A stretch of 62,568 bases of DNA, taken from assembly GCA_015179025.1 (NCBI GenBank), contig WHUX01000271.1:1-62568 (forward strand). The letters run 5' to 3'. This document shows, piece by piece, positions 23,100 through 35,222 of the stretch (position 1 is the first letter of the stretch; every line of letters starts with the position of its first letter). Both the position numbers and the translations under genes were made by a program. The DNA comes from Terfezia claveryi. Lineage: Eukaryota; Ascomycota; Pezizomycetes; Pezizales; Pezizaceae. Below the pieces are notes generated by a model, which was not told the origin of the DNA, did not search any database, and saw only the letters and a list, made by a program, of their open reading frames with translations.

Positions 23100-26000
23100 G
23101 AAGTAGAAAAACAATAAAAAAATTCACTTCCAGCGTGGCCTCAATACTTGTAGCTTCTGACTGGGCTTTGGTGATATCTCAAGGAGTCTAGGAGCAGGTG
23201 TAGGGGTGAGTAGCAGAGTGCTAGGAGTGCTTTGGCCATGAATAGTCCCTGTGGTCCGCACATAAATGGTGCTGCCTTCAGAGCTACTATGGACACTCTC
23301 AAATTCGCTGTCACTATCCCGAAAACTTGGACCTGATTCAGATGCTGAGGAAGATGAGCTGACCGATATGTGGGTAGCTGTAGAAGAACACTGGGACCTA
23401 GCTAGGTGAGTAAATAAGATATATTTCATATAACATTTTCTTGGTGTCTTTGGTGTTGCTTGCTGTACCTGCTACACCAAATGTAGCTGCAATAACTCCG
23501 CACTGGTGATAGCTTTTGAGGTGGTAAGCCTTGTTCGCTTTCTTGCCTACTTTGCTTCCTCCACTTTGGCAGCTAATACTGCTTCAAGCTGTTTTGCTCG
23601 ATCCTCTCCTAGAAATACTTTTGTTAAACTACCTATAGCTGCATTTACCATTTTATCGACCAAAGCTTGTAGAATAGAGTCATCCACATTTTTGAGGTAC
23701 ACTTGTACTTGCTGGTAAAGATGGCAAACTGCTCGAGCATTGGCTGGAGTAGTTGGAATGGTCGAATTACTAGTAAAATTAATTGATCGTTTAGGATCAG
23801 CTGCTGCAGTACCAGTATATTGACCTAGAATCCTCTGTAGATTGAATGGATAAATGCCAGTGGTCTCAAATGTAGATTTAATATTTTTGGATGTATATGC
23901 AGCCTTGCGAGCTTCTCGGAAGTGTCTAATAGATTTTAATAAATTGCCAAATAGGGAAGAAAAAGATAACTTACAGAAGAAAATTTTTCTTAGTAATTGC
24001 TTTCCTACTTAGACGTAGATGATCCTCCACTCGATACCTATAATACTTTTGTAATAGTCCAAATAATCCAACATCTAGTGGTTGCAGAATATATGTTGTA
24101 TGTGGAGGCAGACAAAATAGCTCAATATGATTCTGACTACAAAATCGTAGAAAATCTATACTAAAATATGAGTTATGACCATCCACAACTAATAATCAGT
24201 TCTCCCTAGAATTCTTCATTCTTATAGATTATTAGTATCTGTACTTATTTTAAATTATATATAGATTATACTGCTTGCATGTAAGAGGCTTAAATAGTAG
24301 TCATAAATATTCTAGTCCCAGAACTTGATTGGTCGATCCTTTAGGTGAAACAGAGAAGACAGTATCTTTATCTTCCTTACTGAAGTAGTTATGCCATTTG
24401 TTACGGGGGCCCTATTACCTGATAGCGCTCTTGCAACTATTAGGATGGCCGTAATTTCCTGCTGCAATGATATCTATTCTACAACACAGAATATCAATCC
24501 TATAGTAGTAAAGTTTAGTCCAATAGTAGTTCTTCACGACAGATCTTATTTCGCAATGCAAAATAAATCCTATGTCGCTTAAACGTAAAGTTAAATCAAG
24601 ACTTAGAACTTTGTAGGCTTCGTGTACTCAAGGTGCTCTTGCTTTCGAATACTCGCTGGTAGTAGAATAAATTCAACTGGAACTACTTGCACTATTTATA
24701 TCCCGCGGTGTTCATAGATATTCTTATGATAAAAATATTTTATAAAATGCAGGCCTACCTGTCACCTTGGAATTTCTTCCTAAGTGTTATGACATCCACA
24801 CCTTTGTTAATGCAGTTGCTATCTGCACTCGTTGTCATAGGTTACTAACCCGAATGTAGAGAATATCCCTATGTCTGCATGTATATATACTTCGCTTATA
24901 GCTCACTTATCCCATTAAAGAATTCTTATCTGAGACAACTAAATTCAATTTCAAATACGTTACCAATTCTCGATACTATCGAATAACCATCTGACAATAT
25001 CCGAAGGCATCTAATTATGTTTCCGGCAATATTTACTTAATAGTGTCTAGTGTCCATTAAAAATAATTTTCAACTGTACATAACTCTATGAATAGAGAAC
25101 CGTGGGTCACAAGTAGATTATTATTGGAAAGGTATCAATGCATAGAAGATTATAGAATCTTAGTTTATCTCGATACCCAAATTATTCATGGAGTTATTAC
25201 CAATAATAAGTAAACCTCCTCGTGGACCGATATGACCATATTAAAAGTCTTATATCTCCATGAGTTTAACTCCGATCATAAAAAGGATTGCAGAAATGGA
25301 ATCAGGACGAAGGGTAGGCCTAGATAGAACCTTGAAACATAAAATTCGGAGAACTTTATGTTTTGGCCCTACCTTTAGCCTTTGTCCTGGGCGCACTCCC
25401 TTATTGTGTCACCGGACGCACTTTGGTCTAAAGTGCGCCCTCATGGCTTCATTTTTTTATTTATTTTTACCGAATTATTTTCCTGCAGTTCAGGGTAATA
25501 ATTCAATATTCAGGGTAACGCCAAGACTTCAGGGTAACAGCTAATATATAGCTAGCATATATATGCACATAGTCAGCATATTAATCTAAGTATAACTATT
25601 GAACCGTTAATTGGATTCTTATGAAACTTGAAATGTAGCTCCCTTAAGGGTCTATGGACGTTCCATAAGTGTCTTAACCATCTAGGAAGATTATAAACTA
25701 CTCTGAGGTTCATACCCGTTTCATATACTTAACTCTTATAGATAAGTATTAGAAACGTTTGTACCACACTGCTAAGAGTGTACCTAGAGTTCATGTAGAT
25801 TCTAGGGTCGTTCTATAAGGGTCTAAGTACCCTTGGTAGGGCTGGATGTCACCCCATGACACCATTGAGCTAACTGTGCTTTCCCTTTATATATAATCAT
25901 TGGTGGTAGAAATGTTCTATCAGCTGCAATTGTCTCAATTGCAGTAATTAATTCCTAGTTACTGTCTTTCATCAAAGGTGGACTCTTTCTGCCTTGTACA

Positions 26001-26578
26001 TATATAACTTTCACTCAAGCTGACTTCCCCATTTGCAACCTCTTTTCATCCATATTGTATAGGTTGTATAGCTAGATCTTATTCTACTTAATTATTGGCC
26101 CCAAAACATTGAAAGACTACTTGAGTATTTTTGGATCAGAGGAGACAATTTGTTGCTTGTAAACTTGAGTACTGAATTTAGATGCAAGATATGGGTAGTG
26201 ATTAAGAAACCGGCTTATCCAATGCTCTCCTAACTTTACTGTTCTATTTTCTAGCCCTTCTCACTCCCATAAAATCCTCAAAGCAGTCTCCCGCACACTA
26301 TCTACTGTCATCGGAAAACCACGACAATCCATATCTTCAATTTGCTTAACCATAGAGCGCTCTTCTGCCTCTTCCAATATTTGTTCTAGCTCATGGGCCT
26401 TTCGTCTTACCTTACAGTCTTTTAACCAGCCTTACAATATGGTATAGGGTAATCCTTGGCTCTCTGCAGCTTGGCAGATGCTAGGATACTTTCCTGTATT
26501 GTATCCCTGAATTGCCTTAGCAATGGACCCTTCCTTCTCTGATTCTTTAACTTGACATGGTTTAACTCGCTCCATCAT
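23100..26578 (-). pseudogene. P3 pogo-like transposase relic
   Basis: The probable start is the ATG at 26576-26578. An N-terminal helix-turn-helix follows (KAIQGYNTGKYPSICQAAES, then QGLPYTIL), a CENP-B-like part (EHWISRFLNHYPYLASKF) and the first DDE aspartate (YNMDEKRLQMG). The frame is cut at 25862 by LTR B4 and resumes at 24398 (NYFSKEDKDTVFSVSPKGST). It continues to the second and third aspartates (DGHNSYFSIDFLRF at about 24150-24186, YILQPLDVGLFGLLQKYY at about 24040-24100). A serine-rich tail ends near 23124. Many stops are present. It is only distantly similar to P1, P2 and P4. Confidence 0.8.
24399..25861 (-). mobile_element. Solo LTR B4 (LTR-B family)
   Basis: A 1463-bp copy beginning TGTTACGGGG and ending CCCCATGACA. 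The flanking 5-bp repeat CCATT is perfect (24394-24398 and 25862-25866). It sits in the DDE region of the P3 transposase, so it arrived after P3. Confidence 0.9.
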
Positions 26579-26870
26579 AGCTATTGTTGTCCTTGTAGTT
26601 GATTGCAAGTTGATTGCCAGGTTTCTTATTGTACAGTGGGGCTACAAATGCAGGGCAATACTGAAAAAGCAATGTGAAACATAGTGATCTGGATCCCTAT
26701 CGTGATCCACTTTCCTGTTGTATATAGTACATGTGATCACTATTCGCCCTGATTCGTGAACCCTAGAATGCATCAACTTGCCTATTCAAGGGCTTCCAGT
26801 CAGCGGCTGCGTTATGTAAAGCTTGTAACGTGTGATCATCTATAGTCATGACCTTTGACTGCTGCTATTT

Positions 26871-27356
26871 TCAACTAAAAGCTACAAAAATGAACCTACT
26901 AGGATATGGATAGAGATTCCTAGTGTCTAGTCTAGGACAAATCATATACATTATTGCACTGTTTGGTTGTCCTCTACCTTGAGGAGGAGCACTAACAGGG
27001 CGATAAGCGGTCATAGGTGTCCATAGCCTCCCAAGCCATTTGGACAACTATGCTAAAAGATCTGCATTTGCTTGTGAACCACTTGTTTTCTGACCTAGTG
27101 CACCCTTTTTAGTTTTGTTCGGAGATAACAACACGATGCTCTGTTTCGGACTGCCAAGGTCCAGTGACTTATCAGAAAGAGCTGAGGGTGGGTCCCTGAG
27201 ATATTGGGCGGCATGAGCTGCCTCTGCACTACTAATTGCTTGATTATGAGCTGTTTCCCTACTACGAATCTTTTTGGCTATATCCTGACATAACATATTC
27301 ATGGTATAAATGATTTCCTTATCTGTGTAATAGTTTATCTTCCCTCTAGGAGCCAT
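26871..27356 (-). pseudogene. Hypothetical frame with a single internal stop
   Basis: Starting at ATG 27354-27356 (MAPRGKINYYTDKEIIYTMN) the frame runs leftward to TGA at 26871-26873, about 161 codons, broken once by TAG at 27048-27050. TAG can arise from CAG by one C-to-T change, which fits RIP. The first half has a possible helix (QDIAKKIRSRETAHNQAISS) and the second half reads PVSAPPQGRGQPNSAIMYMI. I do not recognise the family. It lies between P3 and the Plavaka relic and could be the remains of a gene or of another element. Confidence 0.35.
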
Positions 27357-27399
27357 TGTCAGCAAGCAGGCAGCATGCCAGTGCAAAGTCGACCAGTGG

Positions 27400-28284
27400 T
27401 TGGTACCTACCCTTTGAGGTCTGAATATTCCTGTCTCCCTTATAAGTTGTACGATGTCTCTTCTCTAAAGCCTATACAGACTTGCAGGGATATCTGTATC
27501 AAAAAACCCTGCAACGCCCGCATATCCTTAATTCGTGAGAGTGATTGGATTATCGCTGGAGTGTTCATCTACAGATGCATTTCCTTTTATAGGGTTTTTT
27601 TTTAGTGGCATTAATGATCATCTACATCTAGTTAGTGGTGATCCTAGTCTAGTTGCTCAGTGTCTGTACCAGAGAAACACAATCTAAAGAAATTTTGTTC
27701 CTGTATCTAGTTAGCGAAAATCCAGCTAAGTTGTCCTAACATGGCAATTACCACGTTTAGGGTGAATATTATCTTATGGTTAGAAAAAATCAACAAATGG
27801 CCTCTTACAATCCAAAGATGATGTACAGAGTTAAACCCTCAATGAATAAATATTTGATTCTTGTATCTAGTCTGCAAAAATCCCAGTATGGACTCTCAGT
27901 ATCTGTACAAGGTGTTATTCTATATGAAATTATGGAAGGAAGATATTGTGAGGTTTCGGCTTAGAGATATAGACACACTTTAATATAGGTAGTTAGTTTG
28001 GCATAAAGAATTCTTTTTCGGATGAAGACATGGCAGGCCTGAAGCAAACAATTAAAGAAATATATGCATATCCTATAAATATAATAAAGCATATTATTAA
28101 TAATGCTACAAACTGAGCTTCTTTGTGACATGAATATCCTTTAATAAGAGCTTGTGCCAACCAAACTATGACAAGACTAGACTAGACCTTGGTTATCTAA
28201 GTTTGACTATTGTTCTTGGCTATGGATTATGAGATCACCTGCTCGTGACAAAGCTAAGTAAGTCCTTTTCTAGTTATGAACCTA
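27400..28284. other. AT-rich spacer with weak TIR-like ends
   Basis: No gene recognised. It contains TAGTTTGGCA at 27994-28003 and GTGCCAACCAAACTA at 28154-28168, which resemble the ends of the small TIR family described at 28294-28363. The 9-bp flanks of this pair (ataggtagt and tgacaagac) do not match, so I do not call it an element. Confidence 0.35.
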
Positions 28285-28293
28285 AAGATTCCC

Positions 28294-28363
28294 TAGTCTG
28301 GCAGGCACTAGCCCTTCCTTAAAGATTCCCCCTCCTATAGAGAGTGTTGTGCCAACCAAACTA
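28294..28363. mobile_element. 70-bp TIR element with 9-bp target duplication
   Basis: Left end TAGTCTGGCAGGCAC (28294-28308) and right end GTGCCAACCAAACTA (28349-28363) are inverted repeats matching at 12 of 15 positions. The perfect 9-bp direct repeat AAGATTCCC flanks it (28285-28293 and 28364-28372). A third copy of AAGATTCCC lies inside (28322-28330), which suggests two successive events at one site. The termini match those of the micro-insertions at 44.1-46.8 kb. The 9-bp duplication suggests a Mutator-like element, but this is inference. Confidence 0.7.
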
Positions 28364-28372
28364 AAGATTCCC

Positions 28373-29026
28373 CACCTTCCAATTGAAAGAACATTTATAA
28401 ACACTAGTCTGAATATTCGCCAGAGCATAATCATACTTGGTAATATTTTATTGGACTCAATAAGTTCCTAATTGAGTCTAACCTTTTTAATCAGCACTTG
28501 ATCAGCACAAAGCAAGTCCAATTTCTAAGAGGCTGCCAATTTTGGTCTGATACACAATTTTTAATATATGTGTTCAGACATTCAGGAGTCTAAGCCATAT
28601 ACTACAACCTGGCTTAGCACAATTGGGAGTAATTGATGCTGCCTAAAACCAGATTTTTTCCTGAAGAGTTTGTTCCCCAAGTGCATTTTGTTCATTGCTC
28701 ACTGGCATATCACATAAATAATGGATACTAAATGACCGCCTAGATGTATTCCCAGAATCACTTACTTTCGTTTTGGGACTTATAAGATCGATTATATTTC
28801 CACTTTTGGGATCCAATCAGGGACGACATACCTACTATGATAGGAGTTTGATAGTCCACCTGGGATTGATCGATCAGGTTCTCAAGACTTATGTATGAGA
28901 GGTAATGAAAAGGATCATTTTTTGGACACTTAGAGGACTTATGCATCTTGTCAGAGTTCGTCACGTTTGTTTGAATAGTTGTATATAAGAAGGGCCCTAG
29001 GGATGCTTCTGTACTGAGGTAATGCA
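28373..29026. other. Spacer, no gene seen
   Basis: AT-rich DNA upstream of the Plavaka relic. No readable protein-like frame or repeat was recognised. It probably contains the left end of the Plavaka element, but I could not define a terminus. Confidence 0.35.
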
Positions 29027-32000
29027 GTGGATCCTTCTACTGTAGTATATTATACGGTGTCAATTTATGACTATCAGTTCAAGAAAGCAGGCTATTATGA
29101 TCACCATCTGCGTAGCAAATACCATGTGAAACAATTAGAATCGATTGCCATTGATAATGCACCACTCCCAGAGCAAAGTTCAACTGTCAAACGTTGCCAG
29201 CTGAGTAATTTGACCGAAGGAAATGCTTACCCCAGCAGACTGATAGTTTCTTTGGATATCAACAATAATATTCTCGTTAGCATTGAAACACCAGACACTA
29301 GAGAGGAAGTACTGGACAGTCTGGATCCAGCTACATCTGTCGGACACTGTCTTTCACTCAGCCTGCAGGTCGGACATATTATATGTCAGTCATTATTCAC
29401 TTATATTTAGGACCTGTCATGGAATCCATTGTCACTATTCACGAATGCTTATGAATATAAGCTTGCCCGGTTCTTCCATGAGAGCAAAACGTCAATACGA
29501 TAGATTGACCAATTTTTCCACAATGAACTGCTCCCTATGGATGCTTTCAGGACACTAGCAGTTGTGTACAAGTCTGATTATACGTGGCGTAGGAAAATGC
29601 GTGAATTGGTAGACCAACTAGAGTGGCGGAATGGGACTGTAGATTTTTACTTGCAAACAGGCATTCAATTTTTTTATAAAGATGCTGTTGAGTGTATTCG
29701 GTATCTTCTCCACTAGAAAGTGTATGCCCGGGTTCTAGTATTCACACTAAGGTGTGAGTTTGATCTACACGGCTCTAGAGTTTACACAGAGATGCATACA
29801 GAGGAATAGTGGTGGGATATGCAGGTATGTTTTTGAGAGGATAGTTACTACAAATTCGCTTTATTACTAGACACTTACGAGCCACCAGATAACCCTACCC
29901 ATTGGCACCACTCTCATACCTATCCTAATAATGTCTGATCAAATATACTTGACAAACTTTTCTGGGGATAAAAAATTATGGCCGATTTTCATGAGTTTAG
30001 GAAACATTCCTTCTAATATGCAAAACAAGCTATCCAACTAAGCATAGATTTTGATAGCTCTGTTGCCAATTGGCCCTAAACGAACTAAGTCTCTGAGTGG
30101 ATTTTCGGTTCAGGACTAGGAATATGATACTTTAGAAACGCAACACTGACACATTGAATGAATATTAGCCCCCTTAGTCCAAGTTTTTAATGTGAGTTTC
30201 TATCCGTCCAGCAGACGTTCTAGGGCTATCGCTGACTTATGAAAGGCCGGCAAATATGAGATGGTCTGTGAGGATGAAAACATCTGGTGCTGTGTCTCTA
30301 TTTTATCAGTATAGCTTGCAGATCATATGGAGAATGTTAATATTCATTAGATCAAAGTCAACTGGTATGTAATTTGCATAGCGAGCTGAGATCAGCTTAG
30401 ATTATGGCCCAAATGACCGTATAGTGACCATGATCATGCTGCCTATGAGCGTCTTTGGGAAGCTAGTGATAATAATACATAAGTTATAACTGGATAAATA
30501 TTGCTAGAGGAGGTAACTAATTTAAGTATGTGCCAAACAGATTAGCTAAAGAAGATATTAAACTGATCCAGAATGCACTTTGGGGCCTCCCAAATGTCCA
30601 CCCACTAACAATAGTCCAAGCAGATATACTTTATAAAATACTTTTAGGAGTCCAAAAGAATATTATAGATTAGGTGTAGGGGTTTTTGGGGAAACATAAA
30701 TGCCTTCCCATTTTCGATGAAATATGGGGCAGTTTACCACCATATCTAGAGTTTAACCCACCAAAGAAGCAATATCGCCTAATTACAATATGGAGTAGTA
30801 TAGAAATGTGAGGGGTAGGAAGAGTAATACTTACATGTTTTACAGCCGACATACATCAAGAGGAGGACACTAGTCGTCTACCGCCTGCTGCTCAGAGTGA
30901 TTTGAAAATTGCTATTCAAGCTATTCGCACTCTATCAGATTCTGTCTGATTGCCCAATATTGAAGTCATACACTGGAGACTATCAAATATATGTGTCACG
31001 GGGTGACATCCAGCCCTACCAAAGGTACTTGGACCCTTATAGAACGACCCTAGAATCTATATGAACTCTACGTATACTCTTAGTAGTATGGTGCAAACGT
31101 TTCTAATACTTATCTATAAGAGTTAAGTATATGAAACGGGTATGAACCTCGGAGTAGTTTATAATCATCCTAGATGGTTAAGACACTTATGGAACGTCCA
31201 TAGACCCTTGAGGGAGCTACGGTTCAAGATTCATAAAAATCCGATTAACAGTTCAATAGTTATACTCAGATTAATATGCTGACTATATACATATATATGC
31301 TAGCTATATATTGGCTGTTACCCTGAAGTCTTGGCGTTACCCTGAATATTGAATTATTACACTGAACTGCAGGAAAATAATTCGGTAAAAATAATTAAAA
31401 AAATGAAGCCATGAGGGCGCACTTTAGACCAAAGTGCGTCCGGTGACACTATAAGGGAGTGCGCTCAGGACAAAGGCCAAAGATAGGGCCAAAACATAAA
31501 GTTCTCCGAATTTAATGTTTCAAGGTTCTATCTAGGCCTACTCTTCGTCCTGATTCCATTTCTGCAATCCTTTTAATGATCGGAGTTAAACTCATGGAGA
31601 TATAAGACTTTTAATATGGTCATATCGGTCCACGAGGAGGTTTACTTATTATTGGTAATAACTCCATGAATAATTTGGGTATCGAGATAAACTAAGATTC
31701 CATAATCTTCTATGCGTTGATACCTTTCCAATGGTAATCTACTTGTGACCCACGGTTCTCTATTCATAGAGTTATGTGCAGTTGAAAATTATTTTCAATG
31801 GACACTAGATACTATTAAGTGAATATTGCCGGAAACATAATTAGATGCCTTCGGATATTGTCGGATGGTAATTCGATAGTATCGGGGATTGGTAACGTAT
31901 CTGAAATTGAATTTAGTTGTCTCGGATAAGAATTCTTTAATGAGATAAGCGAGCTATAAGCGAAGTACGTATAACATGCAGACATGGGAATATTCTCTAT

Positions 32001-33029
32001 GTTCGGGTTAGTAACCTATGACAACGAGTGCAGATAGCAACTGTATTAACAAAGGTATGGATGGCATAACACTTAGGAAGAAATTCCAAGGTGATAGGTA
32101 GGCCCGCATTTTATAAAATATTTTTATCATAAGAATATCTACGAACACCGCAGGATATAAATAGTGCAAGTAGTTCTGGTTGAATTTATTCTACCACGAG
32201 CGAGTATTCGAAAGCAAGAGCACCTTGAGTACACAAAGCCTACAAAGTTCTAAGTCTTGAGTTAACTTTACGTTTAAGCGACATAGGATATATTTTGTGT
32301 TGTGAAATAAGATCCGTTGTGAGGAACTACTGTTGGACTAAACTTTACTGCTATAGGATTGATATTCTGTGTTGTGGAATAGATATCGTTGCAGCAGGAA
32401 ATTACGGCCGTCCTAATAGTCGCAAGAGCGCTATCAGTCAATAAGGCCCCCGTGACAATATGTCTAAGTACCTGGAGGATTTCCACAAGTACAAACATGT
32501 CTTTGCAGAATTTCATACTTCTAAGTCAGATTACAAGCGAGCTAAAGGAGCGTCTAAAGATATGGCTGCTTCTCAGGCTTGTCAAAGCATGATTTCCAGT
32601 TATTTTGAAGTCACTGCAAGAAAGAATGTAAAGGAAGCATCTGTAAATCGACAAAAACAGCAAAACTTAGTACAGGAGATTCTAGGCCAAGTGACATTCA
32701 ACTACCCAAAGTTGCACTTGCTAATACATTATGCTGAACAAGTTGTACATTTTGGAACACTACTCCAGTTTTTTACCGAGATTACAGAGGCCCTTCTCAA
32801 GCCTCTAAAAGACGCTTATCGCCACTCGAATAGAGTTGATGCCAGTTCGCAGGTTCTAGATAGTCATGTGAGGGAAGGTGCATTTAAGATATTAGAGTTG
32901 AATTTGTATGCATGGGATAAGGAGTTAAATTTGAGAAGTGATATTAAGAGCCTGGTGGCAACATTGGAGAAAAGCAACTCTGGTAAAAAAGTAAAACTCG
33001 GAAATCCAGTATTGCGAGGGCAGAAGTAG
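29027..33029 (+). pseudogene. Plavaka-like transposase relic, split by LTR B5
   Basis: Rightward relic of the large transposase of Plavaka elements (a CACTA-related fungal group). It begins with a damaged C2H2-like finger (SIYDYQFKKAGYYDHHLRSK with cysteines lost, 29045-29125). It continues with a region ending in QTGIQFFYKDAVECIRYLL, then EMHTEE, a stop, WW, and the typical block QIYLTNFSGDKKLWPIF near 29940-29980 and SRAIADL at about 30220. Near 30640-30800 is GFLGKHKCLPIFDEIWGSLP. LTR B5 then interrupts it. The C-terminal part after 32457 is still open to 33029 and contains NYPKLHLLIHYAEQVVHFGT and TEALLKPLKDAYRHSNRVDA. Many stops are present in the first part. Family assignment rests on remembered motif patterns and should be confirmed by profile search. 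Confidence 0.72.
30994..32457 (+). mobile_element. Solo LTR B5 (LTR-B family)
   Basis: A 1464-bp LTR, the best preserved of the set, from TGTCACGGGGTGACATCC to CCCCCGTGACA. The perfect 5-bp repeat ATATG flanks it (30989-30993 and 32458-32462). Read in this direction it contains three TTACCCTGAA-type motifs at 31318, 31337 and 31357 (the last with one change), a hairpin at 31418-31438 and a TATA-like GATATAAATAG near 32154. These suggest U3 control elements ahead of a transcription start in the 3' part. Confidence 0.92.
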
Positions 33030-33989
33030 GCTCAGAGTAGTAGTCCAGAAATGTTCACAATCCTGGCAACTATACTGAGGATCCTGAACTTGGTATCGAA
33101 GTTCCAGAAGTACATGAGATTGAATGGTAATTTAGAGGGGATGGGAGGGGAAATTGGGTAGATAGGAAGGTACTGGGGAGAATACTTCAATAGCATTACG
33201 GTTCTAGTTCAACAATTTCAGGGGGATGGCACCGAAATACATTATGTGTAATGGACTGGTAATTAGGGATTACGAAAGATAGGAGATATGCGAGCAGATT
33301 GGGTTTGGGTTCGGCGGAGACTAAAATGTGAAAACTCCAATGGTAAACTGAATGGGAGGATGGTAGGAAGGTTAGAAGAGCTGTTTAGAGTATAGGACAG
33401 GATACAGGGTGAATATAAGGTAACATATATAAGGTTAATGTGAGTAAAGAGTCCAAGGAGACCACATAGTAAGGAAGGGATGATACGAATAGAATTCAGA
33501 AACAAGCAACTCGATATGCATTTTGTAAAAATTTTAGATATAGAGGGGATGGCTCATCTGATACTATTGGAGAAGAGGAGGGTTTGGTTGGTAAACAACA
33601 GGATAGATTTCAGTATATAGAATGAGTTGTATGAATAGAATTGAATTAGTTATGATCTAAAAATCAGAATTCTCAAAGTGATTGTTTGTGAATGCAGTAT
33701 GAGCAGGGATATTGTGAAGGTCTAAGTTAAGATGGTGAGAGTCCAGGATGAGTACAATAGATCTGCGCACTAGTGGTAATAGCACGAGTGTGGTCAGGAT
33801 CTAGATGAGGACTGGGTATTATTAGGACGCCTGGTGACCTCATGTGGCAAAACCTGAAGCACTCAGTGCCGAGATGTCAGACTACATCTTTCAGCGCTGG
33901 GACGTTAGACTACAACTAGTTGCACTGTGGTAACGAAACCTCTTGGAGGTATCAGGCACCCAGCTAGCAGGCAACTATCATTAGGATGC
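33030..33989. other. Purine-biased spacer, no gene seen
   Basis: Follows the stop of the Plavaka relic. The plus strand is rich in A and G and may include the 3' end of that element. From about 33840 to 34010 the sequence is more GC-rich (agcgctgggacgttagac) and weakly resembles 16470-16600, ahead of the other integrase relic. No protein-like frame was found. Confidence 0.35.
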
Positions 33990-34470
33990 TTGGTGATAGT
34001 ATTGCGGCATAAGAAAATCATTCTTGATGCAGCTAGCACTTCTATATAAAACAACCTTCTCATAAGCTAGATCATAAGTTTTTAGAGCTATATGAGGTAC
34101 TATTAGGGAATGTAGGCACTTATACCTACTAGTTAAAGTTCTCTAAAGACATCAAATGCCATCTGGTTGTTTATGTCTTGGATATTAAACCAGTCACTAA
34201 TAATCCTCTCACCAAGCAAAAGCATCTCCCACCTCCTCCTATAGTGATTATAGGTGAAGAAAAGTAGAAGGTTGAGGAGGTACTAGACTCTAAAAAGTAC
34301 TATAGGCAAGTTTAGTATAAGGTCAAGTAGGTAGGAAACAAGAAGACTATCTGGCAATCTACAAAGGACTTAGAGAATATATAGGATTTAGTTATCCTAT
34401 TCTACTAACAATACTTTAAGAAGCCTTACTCAGTCAACTAAGGTCATGACTTTGTATTCTTATTATTGTT
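33990..34470 (+). pseudogene. Gypsy-A integrase C-terminus with chromodomain, relic
   Basis: Rightward remains of the last part of a chromovirus integrase. A block KLDHKFLELYEVLLGNVGTY (the GPY/F-like region, 34055-34120) is followed by KFSKDIKCHLVVYVLDIKPV and a chromodomain relic (VEEVLDSKKYYRQV, a stop, YKVKWVGNKKTIW, then DLENI, 34270-34400). Several stops are present. A polypurine tract (aaagggagaatag, 34612-34625) and an LTR follow directly, as expected for the 3' end of the element. It complements the integrase piece at 16590-17540. Confidence 0.75.
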
Positions 34471-34625
34471 TTTATTATTATCTATAGTACAAGTAATAAG
34501 TCTTTATTATTATTTAGAGTTGGAGTTCTTGTTCTTGCAATTGTTGTTGTTTTCTATATTGATTTTGCCAGTTGTCATACCCAAAGCCTCCTTATCACTG
34601 AAGCTCTACTCTAAAGGGAGAATAG

Positions 34626-35222
34626 TATCACAATAGCATACTTGGTTGTCTTTATCATCATCTACAATCATAGATAATAGGGTGTTGCTTTAGTCCTATT
34701 TAACACTTAGACAGTATCCTACCTAAGTGTTATATTGTTATTTATTGATTATCTCCTTATTATTGTCCTAGACATTACCTGTGATATAGATAATAGGTTA
34801 TTGCTATCCTGCTTGGCTTCTGAGATAGAGATCTCAGAAAGCTTATTCCTTCTATTACTCTATCTCAGAATCATATATATATAGCTTCTATCCCTTATAC
34901 TATTATTAGATCCCTATCCAATGTCTTGTATTCTAATATAGACCTTGCCTCTGTCTATGAAGGTGTACTCTCTTATATACCCTCTCATCTTACCTAGTCC
35001 TGTAAACAACTCTGCAGTACAGCTGCCTCTCTCTAATATATACTGCAACTACTTCCATATATCTAATACCCCTTACTCTCTACCTCTCTTGCCTTCTACC
35101 TTTGCTCCCTATCCTAGCCTTCCCCTAATCACACAAATAGTGTTTTTATATATATCTTATCCTAGCCCTGCCTTTGTCCTAGTATATCCTTTGGTTATCT
35201 TATTTCTAAAGTTTATATTACA
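34626..35222 (+). repeat. Gypsy-A 3' LTR
   Basis: Begins TATCACAATAGC (TGTCACAA in the better copy) directly after a polypurine tract and ends ...TATTACA. It shares the TATA-like 'tatatatatag', 'ttagatccctatcc' and a pyrimidine-rich 3' half with the LTRs at 1864-2681 and 11787-12286. It is more AT-rich than those, consistent with stronger RIP. Confidence 0.75.

Larger units (their letters stand above)
23040..26727 (-). mobile_element. P3: degraded pogo-like transposon, split by LTR B4
   Basis: The ends are inverted repeats: 23040 onward (ctgtatatgataaggaagta) and 26727 backward (ctatatacaacaggaaagtg), both reaching 'gatcac', differing only by transitions. TA lies outside each end (23038-23039, 26728-26729). 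After removing LTR B4 and one 5-bp duplication the element is about 2.2 kb, the same size as P2 and P4. It carries a leftward transposase relic. Confidence 0.82.

Noticed and set aside
27994..28168. 175-bp element with TAGTTTGGCA / CCAAACTA ends
   Set aside because: The ends fit the small TIR family loosely, but the 9-bp flanks differ and the inverted match is short.
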